From Niveispirillum fermenti (lineage in GTDB: Bacteria; Pseudomonadota; Alphaproteobacteria; Azospirillales; Azospirillaceae), in contig NZ_JBLTXA010000010.1 in assembly GCF_048066175.1 (NCBI RefSeq), forward strand, positions 132,041-196,040: 64,000 nucleotides of DNA, given 5' to 3'. Below the pieces are notes generated by a model, which saw only the letters and a program-made list of their open reading frames with translations, was not told where the DNA came from and made no database searches. Positions 7,954 to 16,225 of the stretch are shown one piece after another (position 1 is the first letter of the stretch; each line of letters begins with the position of its first letter). The position numbers and the translations under genes are program-made.

Positions 7954-9486
7954 ATGCTTGGGTTGAAAAGGATCGCAATAGGCACCAGCCGGGAGAATGT
8001 CGCCTTCCTCTCGCGGGCCTGCACGCCATACCGCGCCGCGGCGTTCGAGGGGCAGGAGAAGGTGGAGGTGGTGGCCGGGGGGCGGCGGCTGGTGGCCGCA
8101 CTCAACCTTGTGGATGATCCCGCCATCCTGCCCCCGGACTGTCTGGGCCTGTCGCAGGAGGCGTTCTCCCGTTTCGGCCTGCCGGAGGGGACGATCGTCC
8201 GCCTGGACCATCCGCATCCGCCGCGCAGCCGTGACGCGCTGCAGGCGAAGATCGAGGGGCGGGAACTGGATGGTGATGGCTATCGCGCCATCATCGACGA
8301 CATCGCCCATCATCGCTATGGCAAGGTGGAGGTGGCGGCCTTCCTGGTGGGCTGCGGTGCCTTCATGACCACGGCGGAGACGCTGGCCCTGACCCGTGCC
8401 ATGGCCGATGTGGGGGAGAGGCTGGAATGGCCAGGCGCGCCGCTGGTGGTGGACAAGCACTGCATCGGTGGTATTCCGGGCAACCGCACCTCCATGATCG
8501 TGGTGCCCATCGTGGCTGCCCATGGCCTGCCCATGCCCAAGACCTCGTCGCGGGCCATCACCTCGCCGGCCGGCACGGCCGACACGATGGAGGTGCTGGC
8601 CAATGTGGAGGTGGGCCTGGACCATATGCGGGAGATCGTGGCCGCGGTGAAGGGATGCCTGGTCTGGGGCGGGCACGTGAAGCTGTCGCCCGCCGACGAT
8701 GTGCTGATCGCCGTGGAACGGCCGTTGAACATCGATACACGCGAACAGATGGTCGCCTCCATCCTGTCCAAGAAGAAGGCAGCCGGTTCCACGCATCTGG
8801 TCATCGACATGCCCGTGGGTCCCAGCGCCAAGCTGCGCAGCGCTGCCGACGCGGCAAGGCTGCGCAAGCTGTTCGAACATGTGGGGGATGCCATCGGGCT
8901 TAACCTGCGCGTGACCCTGTCGGACGGGTCGCAGCCCGTGGGCCGCGGGATCGGTCCCGTGCTGGAGGCGCGCGACGTCATGGCCGTGCTGGAAAACAGC
9001 CCCACGGCCCCGGAAGACCTGCGCGAACGGTCCCTGTCACTGGCCGGGCGCATCCTGGAATTCGATCCGGCGCTGCGCGGCGGGGCCGGGATGGCGCGGG
9101 CGCGCGACCTGCTGGAAAGCGGCGCCGCGATGAAGGCCATGCGCCGGATCATGGAATTGCAGGGGCCGCCGCCGCGCATCGCCACGCTGGGGGCGCTCCA
9201 GCGGGAGGTGGTGGCCGATCATGATGGCCGCGTCGCAACCATCGACTGCTACCGGCTGGCCCGCATCGCCCGGCTGGCCGGTGCCCCCTTTGACCCCGGT
9301 GCCGGCATCGACCTTCTGAAGAAGGTGGGCGACCCTGTCCAGGCCGGTGAACCGCTTTACCGCATCCATGCCGAGCGGGAGGTGGAATTCCGCTTTGCCT
9401 GCGGGCTGGCGGCGGAGGCGTCGGGCTATCACGTCAACGGCAATAACGGCAACGGTTCCGCCAGCGCCCTGGGAGACATCCATTGA
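7954..9486 (+). CDS. Thymidine phosphorylase family protein (AMP phosphorylase-like)
   Basis: A 510-residue member of the long thymidine/AMP phosphorylase family, which splits a nucleoside or nucleoside monophosphate with phosphate. The family's signature is visible in SSRAITSPAGTADTMEVL, and KHCIGGIPGNRTSM supplies the phosphate-binding loop. An N-terminal extension of about 90 residues before the glycosyl-transferase fold fits the archaeal AMP-phosphorylase-like subgroup rather than the shorter (about 440 aa) bacterial DeoA. ATG 7954 is chosen because gaaggga (7942-7948) sits just upstream; an upstream TTG at 7846 lacks this. The stop overlaps the TTG start of the next gene (9483), so the two are translationally coupled. 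Whether the substrate is thymidine or AMP cannot be told from sequence. Confidence 0.88.
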   Translation: MLGLKRIAIGTSRENVAFLSRACTPYRAAAFEGQEKVEVVAGGRRLVAALNLVDDPAILPPDCLGLSQEAFSRFGLPEGTIVRLDHPHPPRSRDALQAKIEGRELDGDGYRAIIDDIAHHRYGKVEVAAFLVGCGAFMTTAETLALTRAMADVGERLEWPGAPLVVDKHCIGGIPGNRTSMIVVPIVAAHGLPMPKTSSRAITSPAGTADTMEVLANVEVGLDHMREIVAAVKGCLVWGGHVKLSPADDVLIAVERPLNIDTREQMVASILSKKKAAGSTHLVIDMPVGPSAKLRSAADAARLRKLFEHVGDAIGLNLRVTLSDGSQPVGRGIGPVLEARDVMAVLENSPTAPEDLRERSLSLAGRILEFDPALRGGAGMARARDLLESGAAMKAMRRIMELQGPPPRIATLGALQREVVADHDGRVATIDCYRLARIARLAGAPFDPGAGIDLLKKVGDPVQAGEPLYRIHAEREVEFRFACGLAAEASGYHVNGNNGNGSASALGDIH

Positions 9487-11084
9487 GCGTCGACAAGCAC
9501 GGCAGTGCAGACCTTTCCATCACGTTCCACGGGGCGGCGGGTGCCGTCACGGGTTCCTGTTTCCTGGTGCGTCATCAGGGTGGAGCATTGCTGGTCGATT
9601 GCGGCATGTTCCAGGGCAGCAAGAGCGTGCAGGAACTGAACTACCGCGATTTTCCCTTCGATCCGGCGGATATCTCCGTCCTGTTGCTCACCCACGCCCA
9701 TATCGACCATAGCGGCCTGATCCCCAAACTGTATCGTCATGGCTTCACCGGCCGCATCATCGCCACCAGCGGCACGGCCGACCTGCTGACCTTCATGCTG
9801 CCCGACAGCGGGTTCATCCAGGAAACCGAGGTGCGGCGCCTGAACCGCCGCAACCGCCAGCGCGGCAGCCGGGAGGTGCAGCCGATCTACACGCGGGCGG
9901 ATGCCGAACAAGTGCTGTCTCGCATCCAGCCTGTGGACCGCGACGTCTGGATCGATGTGGAGCACGGCGTGCGCGCCCGGTTCTGGGATGCCGGGCATAT
10001 TCTGGGGTCCAGCTCGATCGAGCTGGAATTGCCCGGTGCCGACGGGCCCGTGCGCCTGCTGTTTTCCGGTGATATCGGGCCGGGTGACAAGCCCTTTCAC
10101 CCCGACCCGCATGGCCCGGCGCGGCCTGACTGGCTGGTGGTGGAATCCACCTATGGCGGCCGTGACCGGCCGATCGTGACGGCGGATGAGCGGCGCGCCA
10201 TGCTGGGGGCCGAACTGACGGCGGCGCTTGCCCGCGGGGGGCCGGTGCTGATCCCGGCCTTTGCCGTGGAACGCACCCAGGAACTGCTTTACGATCTGGA
10301 CCGGCTGTTCGACGAGGGGGCGCTGCGGCCGGTCAGCGTCTTCCTGGACAGTCCGCTGGCGATCAACGTCACCGGCGTGTTCGACCGCCATCTCCCCGAT
10401 ATCAACGAAAAGGGGACGCCACCGCCCTTTTCCCGCGGCAACCTGCACCTGACGGAGGATGTGGAGGCCAGCAAACGGCTGAACCGCATCACGGGCGAGG
10501 CCATCATCATCGCCGCCAGCGGCATGTGCGAGGCCGGACGTATCCGACACCACCTGAAGAACAACCTGTGGCGCCAGTCGGCCACGGTGCTGCTGGTGGG
10601 GTATCAGGCGCCCGCCACGCTGGGGCGCCTGCTGCAGGAAGGCGTTTCCCGTGTGCGCATCCATGGGGAGGAGGTGCAGGTCCGGGCCAAGATCCGCACG
10701 CTGGATACCTATTCGGGCCATGCCGACCGGTCCGGCCTGCTGCGCTGGACACTGGACCGTCTGCCCGTGGCGGGCGGCATCTTCGTCGTGCATGGGGAGG
10801 AACAGGAGCGGCTGGCCCTGAAAAAAGGGCTGGAGGCGACAGGGATCGACGGCGCCAAGGTCCATGTGCCGGAGTTGGACAGCACATGGGAACTGACCGG
10901 CCGTCGCGCCCGCCGGACCGATCCCACGGCTCCCCGCCGGGCAGCCCCGCCCGCCCGCGACTGGCACAATGATTATGCCGCCACCATGCTGGCCCTGTCG
11001 GAGAAGGTCCGGGGCGAAAAGGACGACGCGGCGCGGACGGAACTGCTGGCCCGGGTCAAGGCGGCTTTGGGCATGGCAACATAG
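9483..11084 (+). CDS. MBL-fold beta-CASP RNA-processing metallohydrolase
   Basis: A 533-residue metallo-beta-lactamase protein with the beta-CASP RNA-specificity insertion. The zinc motif H-x-H-x-D-H is at residues 71-76 (THAHIDHSG); further ligands fall in DAGHILGSSSIEL and FSGDIG. The beta-CASP signature SGMCEAGRIRHHL and the C-terminal HGEE motif are present, as in CPSF-73/RNase J-like enzymes. It should therefore be a zinc-dependent RNase in the cytosol. Translation starts at a TTG that overlaps the preceding phosphorylase stop, which suggests coordinated synthesis. A C-terminal tail (about residues 470-533) is basic and Pro/Ala-rich, then helical. Target RNA is unknown; a joint role with the phosphorylase in RNA or nucleotide salvage is an inference. 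Confidence 0.92.
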   Translation: MSVDKHGSADLSITFHGAAGAVTGSCFLVRHQGGALLVDCGMFQGSKSVQELNYRDFPFDPADISVLLLTHAHIDHSGLIPKLYRHGFTGRIIATSGTADLLTFMLPDSGFIQETEVRRLNRRNRQRGSREVQPIYTRADAEQVLSRIQPVDRDVWIDVEHGVRARFWDAGHILGSSSIELELPGADGPVRLLFSGDIGPGDKPFHPDPHGPARPDWLVVESTYGGRDRPIVTADERRAMLGAELTAALARGGPVLIPAFAVERTQELLYDLDRLFDEGALRPVSVFLDSPLAINVTGVFDRHLPDINEKGTPPPFSRGNLHLTEDVEASKRLNRITGEAIIIAASGMCEAGRIRHHLKNNLWRQSATVLLVGYQAPATLGRLLQEGVSRVRIHGEEVQVRAKIRTLDTYSGHADRSGLLRWTLDRLPVAGGIFVVHGEEQERLALKKGLEATGIDGAKVHVPELDSTWELTGRRARRTDPTAPRRAAPPARDWHNDYAATMLALSEKVRGEKDDAARTELLARVKAALGMAT

Positions 11085-11162
11085 GTGCATGGCAGGGCTG
11101 GCCGCCCGCGCTGTCTGCCGCTATTGATCAGGCGGTTTCACATGACAGCCAGGGGGACGGGA

Positions 11163-12563
11163 ATGCCTGATTTCGCCGCGCGGGCAGAAGAGGCGCTGGC
11201 CCGGATCGCACGCTTCGATCCGCATCTTCGCGCCTTCGCGCTGGTCGAGCCCGAATGGGTGCGCGAACGGGCGTGGGGCCAGGACCGGGCTCCGCGGATG
11301 GGAGGACCGTTGGCGGGTCGGACGCTGGCCGTGAAGGATGTGCTGGACGTGTGGGGCCTGCCCACCGGCGGGGGATGCCGCACGCCCGTGGTAGGGGACG
11401 CGGGGGCGGATGCGGCGGCCGTCGCCGCCCTTTCCGGGGCCGGCATGCTGGTGCTGGGCAAGGCCAACACCGTCGAACTGGCCTTCGGTACCTGGGGCGT
11501 CAACCGGGCCACGGCCACGCCGCGCAATCCGTGGGATGCCGCCACCGTCCGCGTGGCCGGCGGGTCTTCCAGCGGATCGGCCGTGGCCGTGGCGGCGGGT
11601 CTGGCCGATGCCGCGCTGGGCACCGACACGGGCGGGTCCATCCGCATTCCCTCCGCCCTCAACAATGTCACGGGGCTGAAGCCCACGGGCGGGCGTGTGC
11701 CCATGGCGGGGTGTCTGCCGCTCTGCCCGGAACTGGATACGATCGGCCCCATGGCCCGGACGGTGGAGCAGGTGGCGCACCTGCTGGCCGTTCTGGCCGA
11801 CCCGGCCGCCGGCCCGGCCAACCCTTCGCCACGGCTGGCCCGGCAGGCTGTCTTCGATGCCGCCGCCGCCCTGGCCGCGCCGGTGGCCGGCACCCGGCTG
11901 GCTGTGCTGCCCGACCGCTATCTGGATGGTGTCGATGCTGTGGTGGGGGCCGCCTATTTCGCCGCCCTGGCCCGGCTGGAAGGGCTGGGCGCCCGGCTGG
12001 TGGAGGCGGCACCACCTCTCTCACCGCAAGCCTGTGTCGAACCGTCGGGACTGCTGATGGCCGGCCGCGCCTGGCGGATATGGCGCGATCGTGTTGATCG
12101 TTACGAAACCGAAATAGATAAGGGTGTCCTGTCCCGATTGCGCGGGGGTGCTGACATTCCGGATGCGGAAATATCCAAGATATTGAAGGCCCGTGGTCGG
12201 GATCAGCCCGTTTTCCATGCCTGGGCACAGGAGTTCGATGCGCTGCTGACGCCGACCGTGCCCGTTCCAGCCCCCGGGCTGGCCGATCTGGATGAGGGGA
12301 AGCTGCCCTTCAGCCGGTATGTCCGCATGGCCAACTGGCTGGACCTGCCGGCGCTGGCGCTGCCCTGCGGAGAGACGGCGGAAGGGCTGCCTGTATCGTT
12401 GCAGATTCTGTCCACGCCCTGGCGGGAAGCCATGCTGGTCACGCTGGGGCATGGCTATCAGCGCGTCACGGACTGGGCGGACCGCCGACCCGACCTGCCG
12501 GCGCTGGCTGCCGCGACGGCAGAAGGTGTCAGGGCGGGGACAGCACCAGGGGCCCCAGCCTGA
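11163..12563 (+). CDS. Amidase signature family hydrolase
   Basis: A 466-residue amidase-signature enzyme. The Ser-cisSer-Lys catalytic apparatus is visible: Lys in LAVKDVLDVWGLPT, the Gly/Ser-rich stretch VAGGSSSGSAVAVAAG, and the nucleophile region GTDTGGSIRIPSA. The family hydrolyses carboxamides (GatA, AtzF and related enzymes). It is not part of a visible GatCAB set. ATG 11163 is preferred because AGGGGGA (11151-11157) lies 5-6 nt upstream; an in-frame ATG at 11142 is the alternative. Its 3' end overlaps the convergent usher gene by 35 bp. The substrate cannot be assigned. Confidence 0.9.
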   Translation: MPDFAARAEEALARIARFDPHLRAFALVEPEWVRERAWGQDRAPRMGGPLAGRTLAVKDVLDVWGLPTGGGCRTPVVGDAGADAAAVAALSGAGMLVLGKANTVELAFGTWGVNRATATPRNPWDAATVRVAGGSSSGSAVAVAAGLADAALGTDTGGSIRIPSALNNVTGLKPTGGRVPMAGCLPLCPELDTIGPMARTVEQVAHLLAVLADPAAGPANPSPRLARQAVFDAAAALAAPVAGTRLAVLPDRYLDGVDAVVGAAYFAALARLEGLGARLVEAAPPLSPQACVEPSGLLMAGRAWRIWRDRVDRYETEIDKGVLSRLRGGADIPDAEISKILKARGRDQPVFHAWAQEFDALLTPTVPVPAPGLADLDEGKLPFSRYVRMANWLDLPALALPCGETAEGLPVSLQILSTPWREAMLVTLGHGYQRVTDWADRRPDLPALAAATAEGVRAGTAPGAPA

Positions 12564-15108
12564 TCTCTCCCTCTGCATCGGCAGCGACATGGATGGGGGT
12601 GGGCGGGCTGTCGCTCCCGTGGATGGACAACAGCCAGTCGCCGGGTCGCACGCTGTCGATGCGGAACAGGCCGCTGCGGTTGGTGAAGAAGGCGATTTCC
12701 CGTGCGCCATCAATGCCCTGCGGTATCAGCACCCCCGACAGCAGGGCGGCCGGCATACCGTCCGGACCGGTCAGCGTGCCGGTCAGGCTGACGACGGCGT
12801 TGGTGCCGATGGGCACGACCGTTCCCGAGCGATACCCCGGCTGGACGGCGGGCCGATCCTCGCCCAGGTCATAGTTGGCCGGCGCGTCCGGCACATCCAG
12901 CAGGATGGGCCGTACCAGATAGGCCGTGATGTTGGGCACGATGGGGCCACCCAGCCAGTCCGTTTCCGCTGCATAGCGGTCGTCTATGGGATCGACCCCG
13001 ATATCCATGCCGGCCAGGCGGGGATGGGGGGCGATGATGGCGAAGCTGTTGGTGACGGGCCGTGTCACGCCATAATACCCGTCTGCGAAAACCAGGGCTG
13101 TGGCGGCCGTCAACTGGGTGCGGTTTTCCAGCCCCTTGATATCGTTCAGGCCACGCCGGACAAGGTCGTGTCTGGCCTGCGCCTCGAATCGCTGGTGGGT
13201 GTAGCTGACATTGCCCTGTACCCGGTCGCCGACCGAACCCGGTCCGTTCAGCAATTCCATCCCGCCCGACAGGGCGTCCACCGTGTAAAGCGACTGGAAA
13301 CGCCAGTCCAGCCGCTGCTGCCGGCTGATCGTATCCAGGTTGAGGCCGGCACTCTGCCGCCCCTTGTCGAAGGTGAAACGGGTGGTCAGGTACAGCCCCG
13401 TTTCCTTGCCTCCGAAACTGTCGCGCCCGTGGCTGAAGGTCAGATCGACAGTGCCCGTATCGAACAGGCGCCGGCGCAGGGACAGGTCGACATTATAGCT
13501 GTCTTCCTGATTGTCTGTCCGCGTCTGACGGTAACGGCCCCCCAGCGATGCCGTCAGGTCCTCGAACAGGGCCTGACTGATCCGCATGGAGGCATCCAGC
13601 CTGGTATCGTTGACGAAGGTGGAACCGAAACTGCGATAATTCGCATCGTACCAGCTTACCTGCGCCGTGATGGATTGATGGTCCAGGATAGAGGTGCCGT
13701 TAGTATAGGATCGGTATCGTAACGTTCCACCATATCCTTGCTTTCTGGCTGCTGCCGTTTCATCGGGCTCCCAATCGCGGCGGCGCAGGTAGGCGGCGGG
13801 TTCCAGCCCGAACGTGCCAAGGCCCGTGGCCAGCAGCGCTTCCGCCGTCAGGGCCGCTTCGGTCCGGTCCACCTGTGCGCCCAAGGCCATGGTCAGGTTG
13901 TCGGTCACACCGATGCGGTGATAGCCCGTGAAGACGGGGTCGCTTTCGGCATAGCGGTAGCGGTCGTCCACAACCTGCGACGGCACCCCCAGACTGTAGC
14001 CGAACTCCTGCACACCCGCGGCCAGCAACTGGCTGTCGAAGAAGAAGGGAAAGTCGATCGTCTGCTCACGGCCGAACGCATCGGTGATGCGGATCTGCAC
14101 ATCATTCGTGCCGGATGCCCCGGGAAAATTGTTGAGATTGTAGGGCCCGGCTTCCAGCCGGAAGGAACGGGTGGGCCGGCCATTGACGATGACCTCCACG
14201 ATGGATGGGTTTTCCAGGATGAATTCACGGGCACCGCCCGGCTGCACGAGGTCGTAGGGACGGATGGAGAAATTGCGGGCGACCGACAGGCCGGCCATGG
14301 CACGGCCCACCTGATTGCCCGTGACGGGCACCGACAGGTCGCCTAGCTGGGCCCGGATGCCGCTCTGCGTGAAATCACGCACCAGCCGCACGGGTCCGCG
14401 CGACAGGGTGTGCATGGCGTTCTCGCGGTAATAGACCTCTGCCTCCACCACCCAGCCCTTCCAGTTGACGGCTGGTTCCATCACGACCGACAGCGGCCCC
14501 CACCCGCTGTCGCCAAGGCCGGAAGGGGTCGAGAGATAGTCGAGCGCGGCGCGCATGTTTATCTGCGCCGATAAATCCGCCTGCGGAATGACGGTGTAGG
14601 CCCGCGCCGCCGCGCCGCGTTCCAGCACGGACAGGTCGCGCTGCTTGCGCGCCGCGGCGGGAATGGTGACCCTCACCACCTGCTCCCCGCCATCATAGGC
14701 AAGCTGGATGCCGGCGCGTGCCATGCGGGTGGGGTAGGCATGCCCGTCCGGTCCGGCCTGGGCCAGCAGATCGGCGATGGGGGCGTCCTGGGCCAGCGGG
14801 CGCAGCAATTCCGCCAGCCGGGTCAGGTCCACCAGGGTTTCCGCCGGGTCCAGCGCCACGATGGCCGGCACCTGTCCCACCTCGAACCCGTCGAAGAATA
14901 CGGGCAGGTCGGTCTTCTGGGTACGGGGGGCCGGTTTGCGCTGCCCGAACGCCCGCTGGAACAGCTCTGCCGCTGTCGGCTGCTGCGCGGCCGGTGCCGG
15001 TTCCGCACCATGGGCGGCCAGCACCGGCCCGCAGGCCGCCAAGGCCAGCAGAGGCAGGATACGGGCCGCCGGACGACGGCCCCCAGACGGAGGCTTTCCG
15101 GTGCGCAT
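12529..15108 (-). CDS. Fimbrial outer-membrane usher (FimD/PapC/CsuD type)
   Basis: An 859-residue outer-membrane usher that would thread pilin subunits. After a signal peptide (LLALAACGPVLAAHGA, cleaved near residue 33) come the N-terminal chaperone-binding region, the 24-strand barrel (many alternating aromatic strands through about residues 190-650, for example GRPTRSFRLEAGPYNLNNFP) and C-terminal plug-type domains. The length fits the usher family (about 800-850). It sits 6 bp after the chaperone gene on the same strand. No cysteine pair is obvious in the C-terminal domain. No pilin or adhesin gene is next to it, which is unusual for such loci. Confidence 0.9.
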   Translation of the reverse strand: MRTGKPPSGGRRPAARILPLLALAACGPVLAAHGAEPAPAAQQPTAAELFQRAFGQRKPAPRTQKTDLPVFFDGFEVGQVPAIVALDPAETLVDLTRLAELLRPLAQDAPIADLLAQAGPDGHAYPTRMARAGIQLAYDGGEQVVRVTIPAAARKQRDLSVLERGAAARAYTVIPQADLSAQINMRAALDYLSTPSGLGDSGWGPLSVVMEPAVNWKGWVVEAEVYYRENAMHTLSRGPVRLVRDFTQSGIRAQLGDLSVPVTGNQVGRAMAGLSVARNFSIRPYDLVQPGGAREFILENPSIVEVIVNGRPTRSFRLEAGPYNLNNFPGASGTNDVQIRITDAFGREQTIDFPFFFDSQLLAAGVQEFGYSLGVPSQVVDDRYRYAESDPVFTGYHRIGVTDNLTMALGAQVDRTEAALTAEALLATGLGTFGLEPAAYLRRRDWEPDETAAARKQGYGGTLRYRSYTNGTSILDHQSITAQVSWYDANYRSFGSTFVNDTRLDASMRISQALFEDLTASLGGRYRQTRTDNQEDSYNVDLSLRRRLFDTGTVDLTFSHGRDSFGGKETGLYLTTRFTFDKGRQSAGLNLDTISRQQRLDWRFQSLYTVDALSGGMELLNGPGSVGDRVQGNVSYTHQRFEAQARHDLVRRGLNDIKGLENRTQLTAATALVFADGYYGVTRPVTNSFAIIAPHPRLAGMDIGVDPIDDRYAAETDWLGGPIVPNITAYLVRPILLDVPDAPANYDLGEDRPAVQPGYRSGTVVPIGTNAVVSLTGTLTGPDGMPAALLSGVLIPQGIDGAREIAFFTNRSGLFRIDSVRPGDWLLSIHGSDSPPTPIHVAADAEGEIRLGPLVLSPP

Positions 15109-15114
15109 AACGGG

Positions 15115-15846
15115 TCAGGGCAGGGACAGCCGGCCCTTCAGCGGCCCGACCGGCAATCCCTCGGGCCAGGGCAGCAGGAAGTCCCGCGTGACGCCCGGCA
15201 GGATGTTCTCTCCGGCCAGCCCGCCCAGCCGCTCGGCGGGGATGGAGACGGACCGCCCGCCGGCCTCCATCGTCAGGGTCGGATCCTTCAGGATCCTGTG
15301 TGCCGTGCCGTCATTGCGGACCCGAACCAGCATGACGACGCCGTCCGACAACTGGTGGGGGCCGGCTTCCACGACATTGATGGCAGGTCGCGCATCGGGC
15401 GGCACCACATAAAGGGACGCCTTGTATTGCACCAGCAGCCGCACCTGGCCGCCCTGGGACGGTGGCCGGCCGATATCGACGTCCAACTGTTCGGCCACCA
15501 GCCGGAATGCCAGTTCATGGGATGGATTGGCATCACCCGTCCATTGCACGCGCACCGACTGGTTCTGGTTGGGTTCCAGCACGAGTTGTTCGGGGAAGAT
15601 GATCCAATCCTCCGACCGTTCGGCCGGCAGGTCCTCCCCGTCGGCCCCCTGGCTGCGCGGGGTGATGTGGATCTCCACGGCGATGGGGTTGGGGGTATCG
15701 TTCTCGATCCGGAATATCTGCGTGGCACCGCGGCCCGACGGCGCGAATTCCATTTCGATGGGGATCAGGCGGAAGGCGGCGGCAGGCATGGCCGTGGCCA
15801 GCAGCAGGCCCGCTGCCAACAGCGTCGCTTGGATATATCTGGTCAT
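15115..15846 (-). CDS. Periplasmic pilus-assembly chaperone (PapD/CsuC type)
   Basis: A 243-residue periplasmic chaperone of the chaperone-usher pathway. The Sec signal peptide spans about residues 1-24 (MTRYIQATLLAAGLLLATAM, then PAAA). Two Ig-like domains follow; the edge-strand region LVLEPNQNQSVRVQWTG and the G1-strand donor segment VRLLVQYKASLYVVP are recognisable. It should bind and cap pilin subunits and hand them to the usher at 12529-15108, 6 bp downstream. It is the first gene of the transcription unit, and its promoter must lie in 15847-16225. Normally one to three pilin genes precede a Csu-type chaperone; none is present here. Confidence 0.9.
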   Translation of the reverse strand: MTRYIQATLLAAGLLLATAMPAAAFRLIPIEMEFAPSGRGATQIFRIENDTPNPIAVEIHITPRSQGADGEDLPAERSEDWIIFPEQLVLEPNQNQSVRVQWTGDANPSHELAFRLVAEQLDVDIGRPPSQGGQVRLLVQYKASLYVVPPDARPAINVVEAGPHQLSDGVVMLVRVRNDGTAHRILKDPTLTMEAGGRSVSIPAERLGGLAGENILPGVTRDFLLPWPEGLPVGPLKGRLSLP

Positions 15847-16225
15847 GGCTCGGCCCCGGATCGTTGGATTGTGCGGAAGGAATACATCTTCTGCTCAGGC
15901 CTTTGAATCACAAGACTTGGTTGATTGCCACAATTCAAACAAGGCAGCCTGTCACGGTCGCGCGCTTGTGATGAGGATCATGTCTTGCCAGGGTGCTTGT
16001 GTGGTAACCAGCGTGCAATCGGATAGGTCACGCCGTGTCACGGGCTGAAAATTGGGGAAAATTCATGTTAATGGGTTCATGGCCGGAAAAACAAATTGGC
16101 CCCGAAAGCAATAGTCACGGAATCTTTTTGGTTGCCTATGCTGGTGATTGCGGAATCAGTGACGTTGTTGCAGGATGGGCAGCCAAATCAATCTAGCGTT
16201 TATGCACTTGCGCTGACTTGCGGAA
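15847..16225. other. Divergent intergenic region, no gene seen
   Basis: This 379-bp gap separates the leftward chaperone-usher genes from the rightward hybrid kinase. It is richer in A/T than the flanking genes, especially 16040-16130, and must hold both promoters. I see no ORF with a credible ribosome site, no clear terminator and no member of the hairpin repeat family. Confidence 0.6.
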
